A DNA stretch of 36,259 nt from NCBI GenBank assembly GCA_937927575.1, contig CALBEE010000090.1, positions 1 through 36,259 on the forward strand. The letters are read 5' to 3'. A program made the position numbers and the translations under genes. The DNA is from an uncultured Saprospiraceae bacterium. GTDB lineage: Bacteria > Bacteroidota > Bacteroidia > Chitinophagales > Saprospiraceae. The notes beneath the pieces were generated by a model, which was not told where the DNA came from, made no database searches, and worked only from the letters and a program-made list of their open reading frames with translations. Positions 24,408 through 32,568 of the stretch are shown here, in pieces; positions within the stretch are counted from its first letter, which is position 1, and the number at the start of each line of letters is the position of its first letter.

Positions 24408-27326
24408 TTAAAAGTTATAATCATCTGCAAGATCCCATGGGTTATATCTATGAAGATCCATTGAAAAAGTTACTTTACTAAAAAAACTTCTGTCGTCTGC
24501 TGCATATATTTCAGAAATATTGTTTGAAGAAACTATAGGTAGATATACACCAAACAAACCATCTGAAAACTCTAGCATAAATCCGCCGCTGTAAAATACT
24601 TCTCCTTGTAGTGGATCGTTTGAAAATGATTTTGTACGAGCGTATCCAGAATCAAAGAAAATTTTTAATGGCAATTTTGGTGGTCCAAATGGCAAATTAG
24701 TTTTTAAGTTTATAGCCATTGCGAAATCATTACTTTGGCCAATTCTAGAATTGGGTCCACCGAGCGCATCTTTGAATCCTCCACCGTTAAACCCTATTTG
24801 CCTGTAAGCATTTTTACTGTTCCCTTGTCTGTCCAAAAAATATTCATCATAGCTATAATCCGTAAATCCTTGACTTAGCAAAGCTATACTTCCCTTTGCT
24901 AATAAGTTGTTATAAGATGATGATTCTCTCTGCGAGTTTTTAATGAATCCTGCAGCAAATATTCTAATATCAAATCGTTTATTTTTTTTGAATAAAAATC
25001 CATGACGGTAATCTAAACTCAGCTTTAAATAATCGTTGTTACCTATGTCAAAAGGTGCACTATAGTTATTGTATTCCAATTCAATTTCTAGCTCATTAGG
25101 TTGAAGGACATCAAAGTTATACCTGTTATGCGTGAGTCTTGTAATATTCTGGGTAAATCCAGATATACCTCCTGAAAAATTTTCTGTACCTATCCAAAGT
25201 TGCCTTAAGGAAGTCTTGCTATAAATACGACTCGCAGGACTATGATTGTGATGCAATGAAATAGAAGGATCTATTCTATAGTACTTATGATTAAATCCTC
25301 CATTATCGTTATTGTTGGATATACTGAAAGACTTTATACCTAATCGATATTGTATTTTTCTGATCTTGTCGCTGGCAGGTCTTGTATCATAGCTGATCCA
25401 AGTTTGTCCCACTATATTTTTACTACTAGTTCCGTAGAATGGTGTAATATTCCATTTAAGATTTTTAGCTGGGAAAGTTGAATTATAACTGCTTAACCCC
25501 AGCATAAATCCATCGTAACTATTGTAAGCCATCAGCGGAGTAAGGTAGATGTCTTTTTTGGAGGCACGATCCCAGCTAGGTAATATTTTAAAACCTATTC
25601 CAGGTCCAGGATATCTGTTATTCTCAGGATTGATATCTAAGCTGGTAAACTCAGGATCTAAGATTGCAGATTTTACTTTTTTATCAAGATCTAACTTGAT
25701 GTTACTTTCTGTAGGCGTAACATTAATTCTTTCAGTGTTGCCATCATCATATTCGACCAAGAGCGGTACTTCTAATTGTACGCTGCCATGATTACTGAGC
25801 GTAATTACACTGCCAAGGACATTCTCAATTTTCATGTCCACAGTTTTCCCTTTTAGAATATCTCGATAACCATTTAGATCAAGTCCAGATTCTCTCTCAA
25901 AATGAATAAGCAAATCGTCATATTTGGGATGCTTGAATTTCCACTGAGTATAGAAATTCTGGATCATTGCTTTTACCTTTTCATATCCTAATAGAGATTC
26001 AAGATGTACAATTAATGTTGATCCAATTTGATATGCGTTCAAGCCATAATTAATAGCACTGATTTCTTCGACTGGAGTAATCAGTGGTTGGTGCATATGT
26101 CTACATATTTGCCCTTCGACAAGATGTCTTAAAGTAGGCTTATCATTACTTTTAAAAGTATGCGGTAGGATCCGATCATAGTAATTGGAACCTTCGTGAT
26201 AATGAGCTGTATATTTTTGTTCTAAGAAAGTCGTCAGACCTTCGTCGAAGTAGCTTTCATCTCTTTCATTGATTCCTATAGCAGCATAGAACCATGAATG
26301 GCCAATTTCGTGAGCAATGTAATATTCTAAGGCTTCTGGTGATTTTATGTCTTTTATTATTTTGATGGAAGGGTATTCCATCGCACCGCCTGCACCGCTA
26401 TCTTTTCCTTGGACAATAGATAATGTAGCGTATGGATAATCACCCATATAGTCTGCCATGAAAGTAAGTGCTTGTTTAGTATATTTCATGGCATGATTCC
26501 AAGTTGAATCATGGTCTGTTCGGAAAATTTTTACATCTATTTCCTGGTTGTTTTTGAGTCTAACTTTTTCTTGTTCAACATTCATTTCTTGACTGGCAAA
26601 CCAGGCGTAGTCATGGGCGTTTTCTAGACGTGTATTGATATATTGATATCCATTGTTGGTATATCTTTCTGTTTCGTACCCACTATGCGCGATATGATAT
26701 GATTCTTTAGCACTTAGTGTAACATCGTAATCTCCAAATTCACTATAGTACTCTCCCATAGCTAGATATGGCATCGTATGCCATCCTTCACTATCATATA
26801 CAGCCGGTTTAGGATACCACGCTACCATATTATATAAGGATTCTGATTTACCGATTCTTGAAAAATAAGTGGGTAGTTCCAGCGTGTAATAAAATATGAT
26901 AGACATTTCATTACCAGGAGCAAGTCCACCATCAATTGGAATATAGGCGATTTCATTTTGCCCTTCTTCATAGATGATTTCTAAAGTACCTTCATCAGAT
27001 GGTAATTCTGCTTTGATTTCTACATATCCGCCCAGATCTGTTTCTTCTGCAAAATAATAATCAGATATTCCTAATCGTAAAACTTGTTCTGCAAATGGCG
27101 TATTCTTATTACTAAATGCGTTAGCCCAAAGATGAAAGTAAATGCGATCTAAAGTGTCTGGAGAATTATTATGATATATGGTAGCACACTTCGCCTTAAT
27201 TTGTTGAGAGGTGCTTTCTAGTCTAGCGTTAATTCTATATTCCACATATTGTTGCCAATCATTATCTTGAGCAGAGATACAATAAGCAATTAATAGAAAT
27301 AGAAAAGTATGTATAGACTTAATCAT
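24408..27326 (-). CDS. M1-family metallopeptidase with C-terminal outer-membrane-like barrel
   Basis: 972 aa from the ATG at 27326; an upstream ATG 19 codons earlier would precede the signal peptide (ending YCISAQ) with non-signal residues. The M1 (gluzincin) core has the GxMEx substrate motif as GGAMEYPS (E317) and HEIGHSW-x-x(n)-YFDEG with H339, E340, H343 and E362, the exact HEXXH-x18-E spacing. The N-terminal beta saddle carries TLDRIYFHLWANAF. From about residue 560 to the end the sequence becomes a series of alternating strands with many aromatic residues (LEIELEYNNY, LKLSLDYRHGFLF, KLPLKIFFDSGYAR) and ends in F, like an outer membrane barrel. It is therefore probably a surface- or periplasm-facing aminopeptidase tethered in the outer membrane. 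Confidence 0.87.
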   Translation of the reverse strand: MIKSIHTFLFLLIAYCISAQDNDWQQYVEYRINARLESTSQQIKAKCATIYHNNSPDTLDRIYFHLWANAFSNKNTPFAEQVLRLGISDYYFAEETDLGGYVEIKAELPSDEGTLEIIYEEGQNEIAYIPIDGGLAPGNEMSIIFYYTLELPTYFSRIGKSESLYNMVAWYPKPAVYDSEGWHTMPYLAMGEYYSEFGDYDVTLSAKESYHIAHSGYETERYTNNGYQYINTRLENAHDYAWFASQEMNVEQEKVRLKNNQEIDVKIFRTDHDSTWNHAMKYTKQALTFMADYMGDYPYATLSIVQGKDSGAGGAMEYPSIKIIKDIKSPEALEYYIAHEIGHSWFYAAIGINERDESYFDEGLTTFLEQKYTAHYHEGSNYYDRILPHTFKSNDKPTLRHLVEGQICRHMHQPLITPVEEISAINYGLNAYQIGSTLIVHLESLLGYEKVKAMIQNFYTQWKFKHPKYDDLLIHFERESGLDLNGYRDILKGKTVDMKIENVLGSVITLSNHGSVQLEVPLLVEYDDGNTERINVTPTESNIKLDLDKKVKSAILDPEFTSLDINPENNRYPGPGIGFKILPSWDRASKKDIYLTPLMAYNSYDGFMLGLSSYNSTFPAKNLKWNITPFYGTSSKNIVGQTWISYDTRPASDKIRKIQYRLGIKSFSISNNNDNGGFNHKYYRIDPSISLHHNHSPASRIYSKTSLRQLWIGTENFSGGISGFTQNITRLTHNRYNFDVLQPNELEIELEYNNYSAPFDIGNNDYLKLSLDYRHGFLFKKNKRFDIRIFAAGFIKNSQRESSSYNNLLAKGSIALLSQGFTDYSYDEYFLDRQGNSKNAYRQIGFNGGGFKDALGGPNSRIGQSNDFAMAINLKTNLPFGPPKLPLKIFFDSGYARTKSFSNDPLQGEVFYSGGFMLEFSDGLFGVYLPIVSSNNISEIYAADDRSFFSKVTFSMDLHRYNPWDLADDYNF

Positions 27327-27413
27327 TGGATTGAATTGTGCAAAGGCGAAATTAACACTATTTCTACATACTATTGATTGCACTAAGTTGAACCAAAACT
27401 TAAACTTCTTACT

Positions 27414-27998
27414 ATGAGATTATCAATTGCTATTTCAATTATGGTTTTATTTCTTTCGTGCCATAGAAAAATCGATACTGTAGACAGTCAACCTTTGAAT
27501 CTTAAAGAAACATCGGAAATTAAAAGGCAGTTTCCTGAAGATTGGTTGGGATATTGGAAAGGAGATTTACATATATATAACGAAAGTGGTAAGACTATGA
27601 CCGTTCCCATGGCGCTAGATAATGCTCTCACCAACCAGGATAGTATTTGGACTTGGGCAATTATCTATGGCGAAGATACCATCAAAGGAAGACGTGATTA
27701 TGAATTGCAAGTGGTAGATACAGATAAAGGACATTATGTGGTAGACGAAAAGAATTCGATTTTTCTAGATGCGTTTTTATTGCATAATAGTTTGATCAGT
27801 ACCTTTAAAGTAGGAGAGAGTTACTTGCAAAGTACATATGAACTAGATGGAGATGATATGATCTTTAGTATTAACGTATTTCCAGAAAAGGAAATTAGAA
27901 TAACAGGAGATACCATTCATATGGGAGAAGAGATTCCTATCGTTTACTCTTACAAAAATTCAGTACTTCAGAAAGCTCGTTTGAAAAAAATACGATAA
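27414..27998 (+). CDS. Small lipoprotein, lipocalin-like beta protein
   Basis: 194 aa. A short signal with lipobox LFLS-C16 is followed by a flexible stretch and an all-beta domain (LGYWKGDLHIYN, WAIIYGEDTIKGRRDYELQVVD, GHYVVDEKNSIFLDAFLLHN, ESYLQSTYELDGDDMIFSINVF). The alternating strand pattern and the opening WxGxWKG motif resemble lipocalin-like or DUF-type domains, but I cannot name the family. It is divergent from the M1 peptidase with an 87-base shared upstream region and may be functionally linked, which is inference only. Location is likely periplasmic or outer-membrane-bound. Confidence 0.78.
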   Translation: MRLSIAISIMVLFLSCHRKIDTVDSQPLNLKETSEIKRQFPEDWLGYWKGDLHIYNESGKTMTVPMALDNALTNQDSIWTWAIIYGEDTIKGRRDYELQVVDTDKGHYVVDEKNSIFLDAFLLHNSLISTFKVGESYLQSTYELDGDDMIFSINVFPEKEIRITGDTIHMGEEIPIVYSYKNSVLQKARLKKIR

Positions 27999-28012
27999 AC
28001 CAGTATAAAAAA

Positions 28013-28052
28013 AGCCAACCTCTAAATGAATAGAAGTTGGCTATATATTTTT
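28013..28052. terminator. Bidirectional terminator between convergent genes
   Basis: AGCCAACCTC (28013-28022) pairs with GAAGTTGGCT (28033-28042) with one mismatch around a ten-base loop. An A-run lies just before it and TATATATTTTT just after, so it can end transcription from both the lipoprotein gene and the convergent thioredoxin-like gene. Confidence 0.8.
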
Positions 28053-28066
28053 GAGTAGAAGTATTC

Positions 28067-28867
28067 TTACTTCACTACATTAAAACTCGATAAGAGCGTA
28101 CTGTTATTTCTCAATTCTACAAAGTATGTACCATTGCTAAGCGTGCTAAAATCTATGTTAATGGTTTGTTCGCCAGCTGCTAAGATACCTTTCTGAGTTT
28201 CAGACACTAACTTACCAGTGGCATCTATAACTAATACATTAATTGAATTAGAATTTTCTAAATCAAAAGTAACTTGTAAGTCGTTGACTACAGGATTGGG
28301 ATATGCTTTTATAGACGAAACATTGTTGGATTCAAAAACAGATAAAGCTTCACCAGTGGCACCAGTCGCTGCAATAGCCTCATCTAATAGATCAGATGTA
28401 TTTTGATCACTCGATCCCCAGATGTCATAGTTCATAGTTCTGTCAGGGGCAATGACTACTAAAGTAGGATAGCCAAAGAACTGGCCAAAAGTACCAGTTA
28501 TATACGGTGTAACCGCTTCAGTACCTCCTGCATCTCTTCCGGCAGCTGGGAACGTCAATGAATGTAATGTTTCATAAGGGATAATCTCTTCGTTAGTATC
28601 CACATCAGTTAGACTGATGAATTCAACATCTCCATCGCCATCTCCCCACTTTACGTTAAGATCTTGGATAAAAGGCGCTATCGAATTACATGGAGGGCAA
28701 TTCACAAAGAAAATATCTAAGATTACCGTTTTACCTTTATCTAATTCAGTGTAAAGATTAAATTCTTCACCATGTACGGTAGTTACAGTAAAATCTGGAG
28801 CAGTCTGTTGTGCAGAAGCCATGTTGAGTGCTAAGCAAAAGCACAGAAGTGTAAAAATTCTTTTCAT
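28067..28867 (-). CDS. T9SS-targeted thioredoxin-like (TlpA/redoxin) protein
   Basis: 266 aa. Signal peptide 1-20 (ASAQ). Residues ~22-170 form a thioredoxin fold with APDFTVTTVHGEEFNL, the active-site motif C57-P-P-C60 in FFVNCPPCNS, and the cis-Pro strand GYPTLVVIAP. Residues ~185-266 are a T9SS type A sorting domain (AYPNPVVNDL, VLVIDATGKLV, LSNGTYFVEL, ending FNVVK). A redox-active CxxC protein sent to the cell surface or outside is expected to act on disulfides of secreted proteins or to serve as an extracellular reductant; the exact role is unknown. It is monocistronic with a shared terminator downstream. Confidence 0.92.
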   Translation of the reverse strand: MKRIFTLLCFCLALNMASAQQTAPDFTVTTVHGEEFNLYTELDKGKTVILDIFFVNCPPCNSIAPFIQDLNVKWGDGDGDVEFISLTDVDTNEEIIPYETLHSLTFPAAGRDAGGTEAVTPYITGTFGQFFGYPTLVVIAPDRTMNYDIWGSSDQNTSDLLDEAIAATGATGEALSVFESNNVSSIKAYPNPVVNDLQVTFDLENSNSINVLVIDATGKLVSETQKGILAAGEQTINIDFSTLSNGTYFVELRNNSTLLSSFNVVK

Positions 28868-28910
28868 TTGTTATTATTTAAGTATCGTGAATAGTTAATA
28901 ATGCAATATA

Positions 28911-28925
28911 TGTAATGGCATTACA
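28911..28925. promoter_or_regulatory. Palindrome TGTAATG-G-CATTACA upstream of the thioredoxin-like gene
   Basis: A perfect seven-base inverted repeat with a one-base centre, 43 bases before the ATG at 28867 on the minus strand, in the expected promoter zone. It could be an operator, but no regulator is known and no copy was found elsewhere in the window. Confidence 0.35.
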
Positions 28926-29081
28926 CTATTAAGAATATTGAATCATAAAAAACGCTGCATAGCTTGCAGAAGGCCAATTATACTACTGACGTGTATACAG
29001 CCAGATAAGGCCCAATAGCATGATACTAGGGCTTTAGACGCCTCAAATAGAATGAATAAGAAATTGTAGTATTGAAGTTAC

Positions 29082-29207
29082 CTAGTTAAGGTAATTCATG
29101 TTACTAGTATAAAGATAGATCAGTAAAAGCAAGAAAATAGCGATTCCTATGATTCCTTTACCGAACCATATTCCTTTCTTTCCCCAATCGTTGTTATTGC
29201 CACCCAT
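29082..29207 (-). CDS. Small single-span membrane protein, 41 aa
   Basis: A short frame with an ATG at 29207 and TAG at 29082. The peptide starts with a glycine- and asparagine-rich head (MGGNNNDWGKK), followed by GIWFGKGIIG and a hydrophobic stretch IAIFLLLLIYLY, then ends TSNMNYLN. That is the usual shape of small inner-membrane proteins: a hydrophilic, basic N terminus followed by one span. No RBS is expected in this phylum. A hairpin-like GAATTACC-TTAACTA-GGTAACTTC overlaps the stop. I do not recognise a family. It is otherwise the only content of the 458-base gap 28868-29325. Confidence is limited by length, but composition and charge layout argue for a real gene. Confidence 0.5.
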   Translation of the reverse strand: MGGNNNDWGKKGIWFGKGIIGIAIFLLLLIYLYTSNMNYLN

Positions 29208-29325
29208 AGCGCTTCAATTTTGCTATTATTATAATTAAGTACAAAGAAATAGTATATCTATGAGTATTACTAATCCTTTAGTGAGAAATTCATCCAATCC
29301 ATATTATTTCTGAGTATTCCTACGG

Positions 29326-30459
29326 TTAAATTTCACTCAGTACCCTACATACTTTGTCTATATGTTCGGAAGAAACATCATGATGCGCCGCTAGCCTAAT
29401 TACTTTAGTCTCCCCATCGAAGAATAATGGACAGGCCCATTCATAGACAAGATTAAATGTGATATCATGGGTTTGAAACGCACTTTTGATTTGCTCTAAA
29501 CAATCATCAGATTGGGCTACTATACCGATAATACCAGACTTTGAGTTCGTCTTCCCAACCAATTGTAATCTAGGATTAGAATCAACAATTGCTCTAATTT
29601 GTTCGGCATACTCCAATATCCTTTGATGCACCATTTCTGGGCCTAATGTCATATATTCAAATATGGCATTGGAAAGCCCTAACATAAGACCATAATTACG
29701 TTCCCACATTTCGAATTGTCTGGCTGAACCTACCTTTATGACAGTTATATGAGCATCTTCTCTTAATACCTTAGAACTCGATCCATCAATCACATTAGAT
29801 GAAAATGGAGCTCCTTCTTTGACATAAATAAATCCTGTACCTCTTGGTCCTCTTAACCATTTTCTGCCTGTGGCAGTGAGCGCATCACATTGAAAAGCTT
29901 GTACGTCCAAAGGAATTTGACCTATAGATTGTGTAGCATCAACTATATAAATTGAGTTCGTTTTCTTCGCAATTTGACCAATAGATTCTACAGGATTAGT
30001 AATCGAACCTTGTGCAGTTGCTTGACTGATCGCAATACATGATTTGTGACTTTGAGCCAGCTTTTCTAATTTACGAATATCAAAATCGCCATTGACACTA
30101 CAAGGAAGCACATGAAGATTTTTGTTATATTTTTCCGCACAAATCTGCAGCGTAGAAATATTGGTTAGATACTCACTTGATAAGGTAATGAAAGAATCTA
30201 TTTTATTAAGATCTATGCCATTGATTAAAGCATTCCAACCTCGACTACCGCCATCTGTAAAAGCGATTTCATTTACCGATTGAGCATTGATCAACTGCGC
30301 AGTACGTGTATAGAATTCTTCAAAATCTTCAGCTTTTTGTACCATGCATTCATAGCCGCCAATTCTTTGCTCTAGTTTTAAATACTCAGTAATAACTTCT
30401 ACCGTTTGATCGGTCATTATAGACGATCCGGCACTATTCATATAATTGTTATTCCTCAT
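29326..30459 (-). CDS. Class V aminotransferase (cysteine desulfurase-like fold)
   Basis: 377 aa cytosolic PLP enzyme. It begins MNSAGSSIMTDQTVEVI, like the NxAGxxxxP start of class V enzymes. IVDATQSIGQIPLDV holds D174 and Q177, which contact the pyridine ring, and TATGRKWLRGPRGTGFIYV holds the PLP lysine K200. The RKWLRGPRGTGF form is seen in the isopenicillin-N epimerase/EgtE-like branch more than in IscS/NifS, and the catalytic cysteine loop of desulfurases is not evident. Substrate is therefore uncertain: a racemase, C-S lyase or kynureninase-like role are all possible. It starts seven bases after the aminopeptidase P gene, likely in one transcript. Confidence 0.9.
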   Translation of the reverse strand: MRNNNYMNSAGSSIMTDQTVEVITEYLKLEQRIGGYECMVQKAEDFEEFYTRTAQLINAQSVNEIAFTDGGSRGWNALINGIDLNKIDSFITLSSEYLTNISTLQICAEKYNKNLHVLPCSVNGDFDIRKLEKLAQSHKSCIAISQATAQGSITNPVESIGQIAKKTNSIYIVDATQSIGQIPLDVQAFQCDALTATGRKWLRGPRGTGFIYVKEGAPFSSNVIDGSSSKVLREDAHITVIKVGSARQFEMWERNYGLMLGLSNAIFEYMTLGPEMVHQRILEYAEQIRAIVDSNPRLQLVGKTNSKSGIIGIVAQSDDCLEQIKSAFQTHDITFNLVYEWACPLFFDGETKVIRLAAHHDVSSEHIDKVCRVLSEI

Positions 30460-30465
30460 AATCCC

Positions 30466-32235
30466 TTAGATCGCTTTACATTTTTCGTTTAACCATGCTT
30501 TATGTGGGTCATCAAGCAGTGGAGCAACTTTATCATAGGTTTCTTCATGATACGCATTTAGCCAATCAATCTCCACATCAGTCATTAGGTTTTTATCAAT
30601 GAGATTCGTAGCGATAGGGAACAAGGTAATAGTATCAAATTTCAACCAACCTTCTTTGTCTTCTACCACAACCATTAGATTTTCGATTCTAATACCATAT
30701 GCCCCTTCAAGGTAATATCCTGGTTCGTTAGAACTTAGCATGCCGATTTCATGCTTGGTGTTCGATCTTTCAGAATTACCAGGTGCAAATCCTTGAGGTG
30801 GTTCGTGTACATTCATAAAGAATCCTACTCCATGACCTGTACCGTGGCCATAATTGAGTCCATGTTGCCATAGATGCATACGTGCATAGGTGTCTAGTTG
30901 ATTACCTTGGGTGCCTTTCGGAAATCTAGCCATCGATAAGCCTATCATACCTTTTAGTACTAAAGTATAATGTAATTTTTGTTGATCCGTTGGTTCGGTA
31001 AAAGATACCGTTCTTGTAATATCTGTAGTACCATCAAGATATTGTCCACCACTATCACATAATAGCATCCCATCATATTCAATATCATGACAAGCATCGT
31101 GAGTAGGGTGGTAATGAATAATTGCTCCATTGCCTTTGTACCCTATGATAGCTGGAAAGCTTTCACTACGGTAGTCTTTCTGCTCCGAACGGCATTCGGC
31201 AAGCTTATCGGCAAATTCTGCTTCGGTAACTTTTCGATTTTTAAGGGTATCTTCTAACCATTTCCATGCTTTAGTCATACCGACAGAATCCTTGATTTGA
31301 GATCTTTTGCTATGAGCTATTTCCGTTGGATTCTTAATGGCTTTAAGATATTTTGCGGGAGTTTTCCCATTGATCTTTTGCGCATTGATAGCTCGATATA
31401 GATAAGCATTGCAAATAGAAGGATCTACAAGCATCTTATCGCTTTCTGGCAATTCATTCAAGTAAGTAACTATGGCCGCATAAGGTCTAATATTGATGTG
31501 GTCGGATTGCAGTGCTTCTTTAATAGAAGTTGGGACTTTTTCTTCATCAATAAATAAAGTGCTACTCGTTTTGCTTACTACTAAATAACAAACTGCTACT
31601 GGATTAAAATCGATGTCTGTGCCTCTTATATTTAAGGTCCACCCAATATCGTCAAGCGTTGTGGTAAGATGGTGATCCGCTTTTTCGGCTGACATTTTTT
31701 TACGGATTTCATTAAGACGCTCTGTTCTAGTTTGACCCGTATATTTTTCATCGTGAATGTAGATTTCATTCATAGGAATGTCAGCTCTATCTTTCCATGT
31801 GGGAGATATGCCATCTGCATCTATTCTAAACTGTATCCCTTCCGAAACAAAGACTTTTTTAAAAGACTCACATTGTTGGTTAGAGAATAATCTACCATCT
31901 ACAGCCACAGTTTGTCCGCTGGATAGGTTGTCTAATATCCAGTCCCTATAGTAGTTGCCAAATTGATTATGCATTTTTTGTAACTCGAATTCACTCTGAG
32001 CAGTTTCCATTTCTCCCTGTAGGAAGTATCGACTATCAGTCCAAACTCCAGCATATTTATCAGTCACTACGGCAGTACCTGCTGAGCCAGTAAACCCGCT
32101 TATCCATTCTCTTGACTTCCAGTGATCGGCGACATATTCGCTTTGGTGTGGATCGCTACTAGGTACTATATACGCATCAATTTTTTCTTGTCTCATCCAA
32201 GCTCTTAGAGCTGCTAATCTATCGTTTACGGTCAT
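30466..32235 (-). CDS. Xaa-Pro aminopeptidase P (M24B), long form
   Basis: 589 aa, the length of the three-domain aminopeptidase P seen in eukaryotes and many Bacteroidota. Two creatinase-N-like domains (DAYIVPSSDPHQSEY, GFTGSAGTAVVT, VWTDSRYFLQ) precede the pita-bread M24 domain. The five metal ligands are visible: both D in CDSGGQYLDGTTDITRT, H in GHGTGHGVGFFMNVHEPP, E in SNEPGYY and E in IRIENL. The enzyme removes N-terminal residues that precede proline, using manganese or similar metals. No signal peptide, so cytosolic. It is the first gene of a two-gene unit with the class V aminotransferase. Confidence 0.95.
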   Translation of the reverse strand: MTVNDRLAALRAWMRQEKIDAYIVPSSDPHQSEYVADHWKSREWISGFTGSAGTAVVTDKYAGVWTDSRYFLQGEMETAQSEFELQKMHNQFGNYYRDWILDNLSSGQTVAVDGRLFSNQQCESFKKVFVSEGIQFRIDADGISPTWKDRADIPMNEIYIHDEKYTGQTRTERLNEIRKKMSAEKADHHLTTTLDDIGWTLNIRGTDIDFNPVAVCYLVVSKTSSTLFIDEEKVPTSIKEALQSDHINIRPYAAIVTYLNELPESDKMLVDPSICNAYLYRAINAQKINGKTPAKYLKAIKNPTEIAHSKRSQIKDSVGMTKAWKWLEDTLKNRKVTEAEFADKLAECRSEQKDYRSESFPAIIGYKGNGAIIHYHPTHDACHDIEYDGMLLCDSGGQYLDGTTDITRTVSFTEPTDQQKLHYTLVLKGMIGLSMARFPKGTQGNQLDTYARMHLWQHGLNYGHGTGHGVGFFMNVHEPPQGFAPGNSERSNTKHEIGMLSSNEPGYYLEGAYGIRIENLMVVVEDKEGWLKFDTITLFPIATNLIDKNLMTDVEIDWLNAYHEETYDKVAPLLDDPHKAWLNEKCKAI

Positions 32236-32568
32236 TGGTCTATGAATTATTTAAAAAAATGGAATAAAATTTGATGGGCTGAATCCCTATATTTTTCAAG
32301 GGTTACACGTTTATTTTGGTATAAATATTGATATTAGAGCGACTTAAATATTACAATTTTCTTTTATATGTAGATTAGAGCTTCTATATTTGTTGTATAA
32401 ACTACCAATCTAAGGCCTATATTACTGCGAACTTAAGAAGTATTTTTGATGTTTCTTAACTGTAGTATATGCGCGAATACCCTTTGCTTCTATGAATATA
32501 AATTTTTGAAACCTCATAAAAGCGTTTAACAATACTTTCGCCAGTCGATAAAATTAAAAAACTACAAC
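32236..32568. other. Divergent intergenic region, no gene seen
   Basis: This 333-base gap lies between the aminopeptidase P gene (minus) and rpoN (plus). A TACTTTCG (about 32533-32540), a near match to TAnnTTTG, lies 28 bases before the rpoN ATG and is the best promoter candidate for it, with no good -33 element. No small gene or RNA was recognised. Confidence 0.45.
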
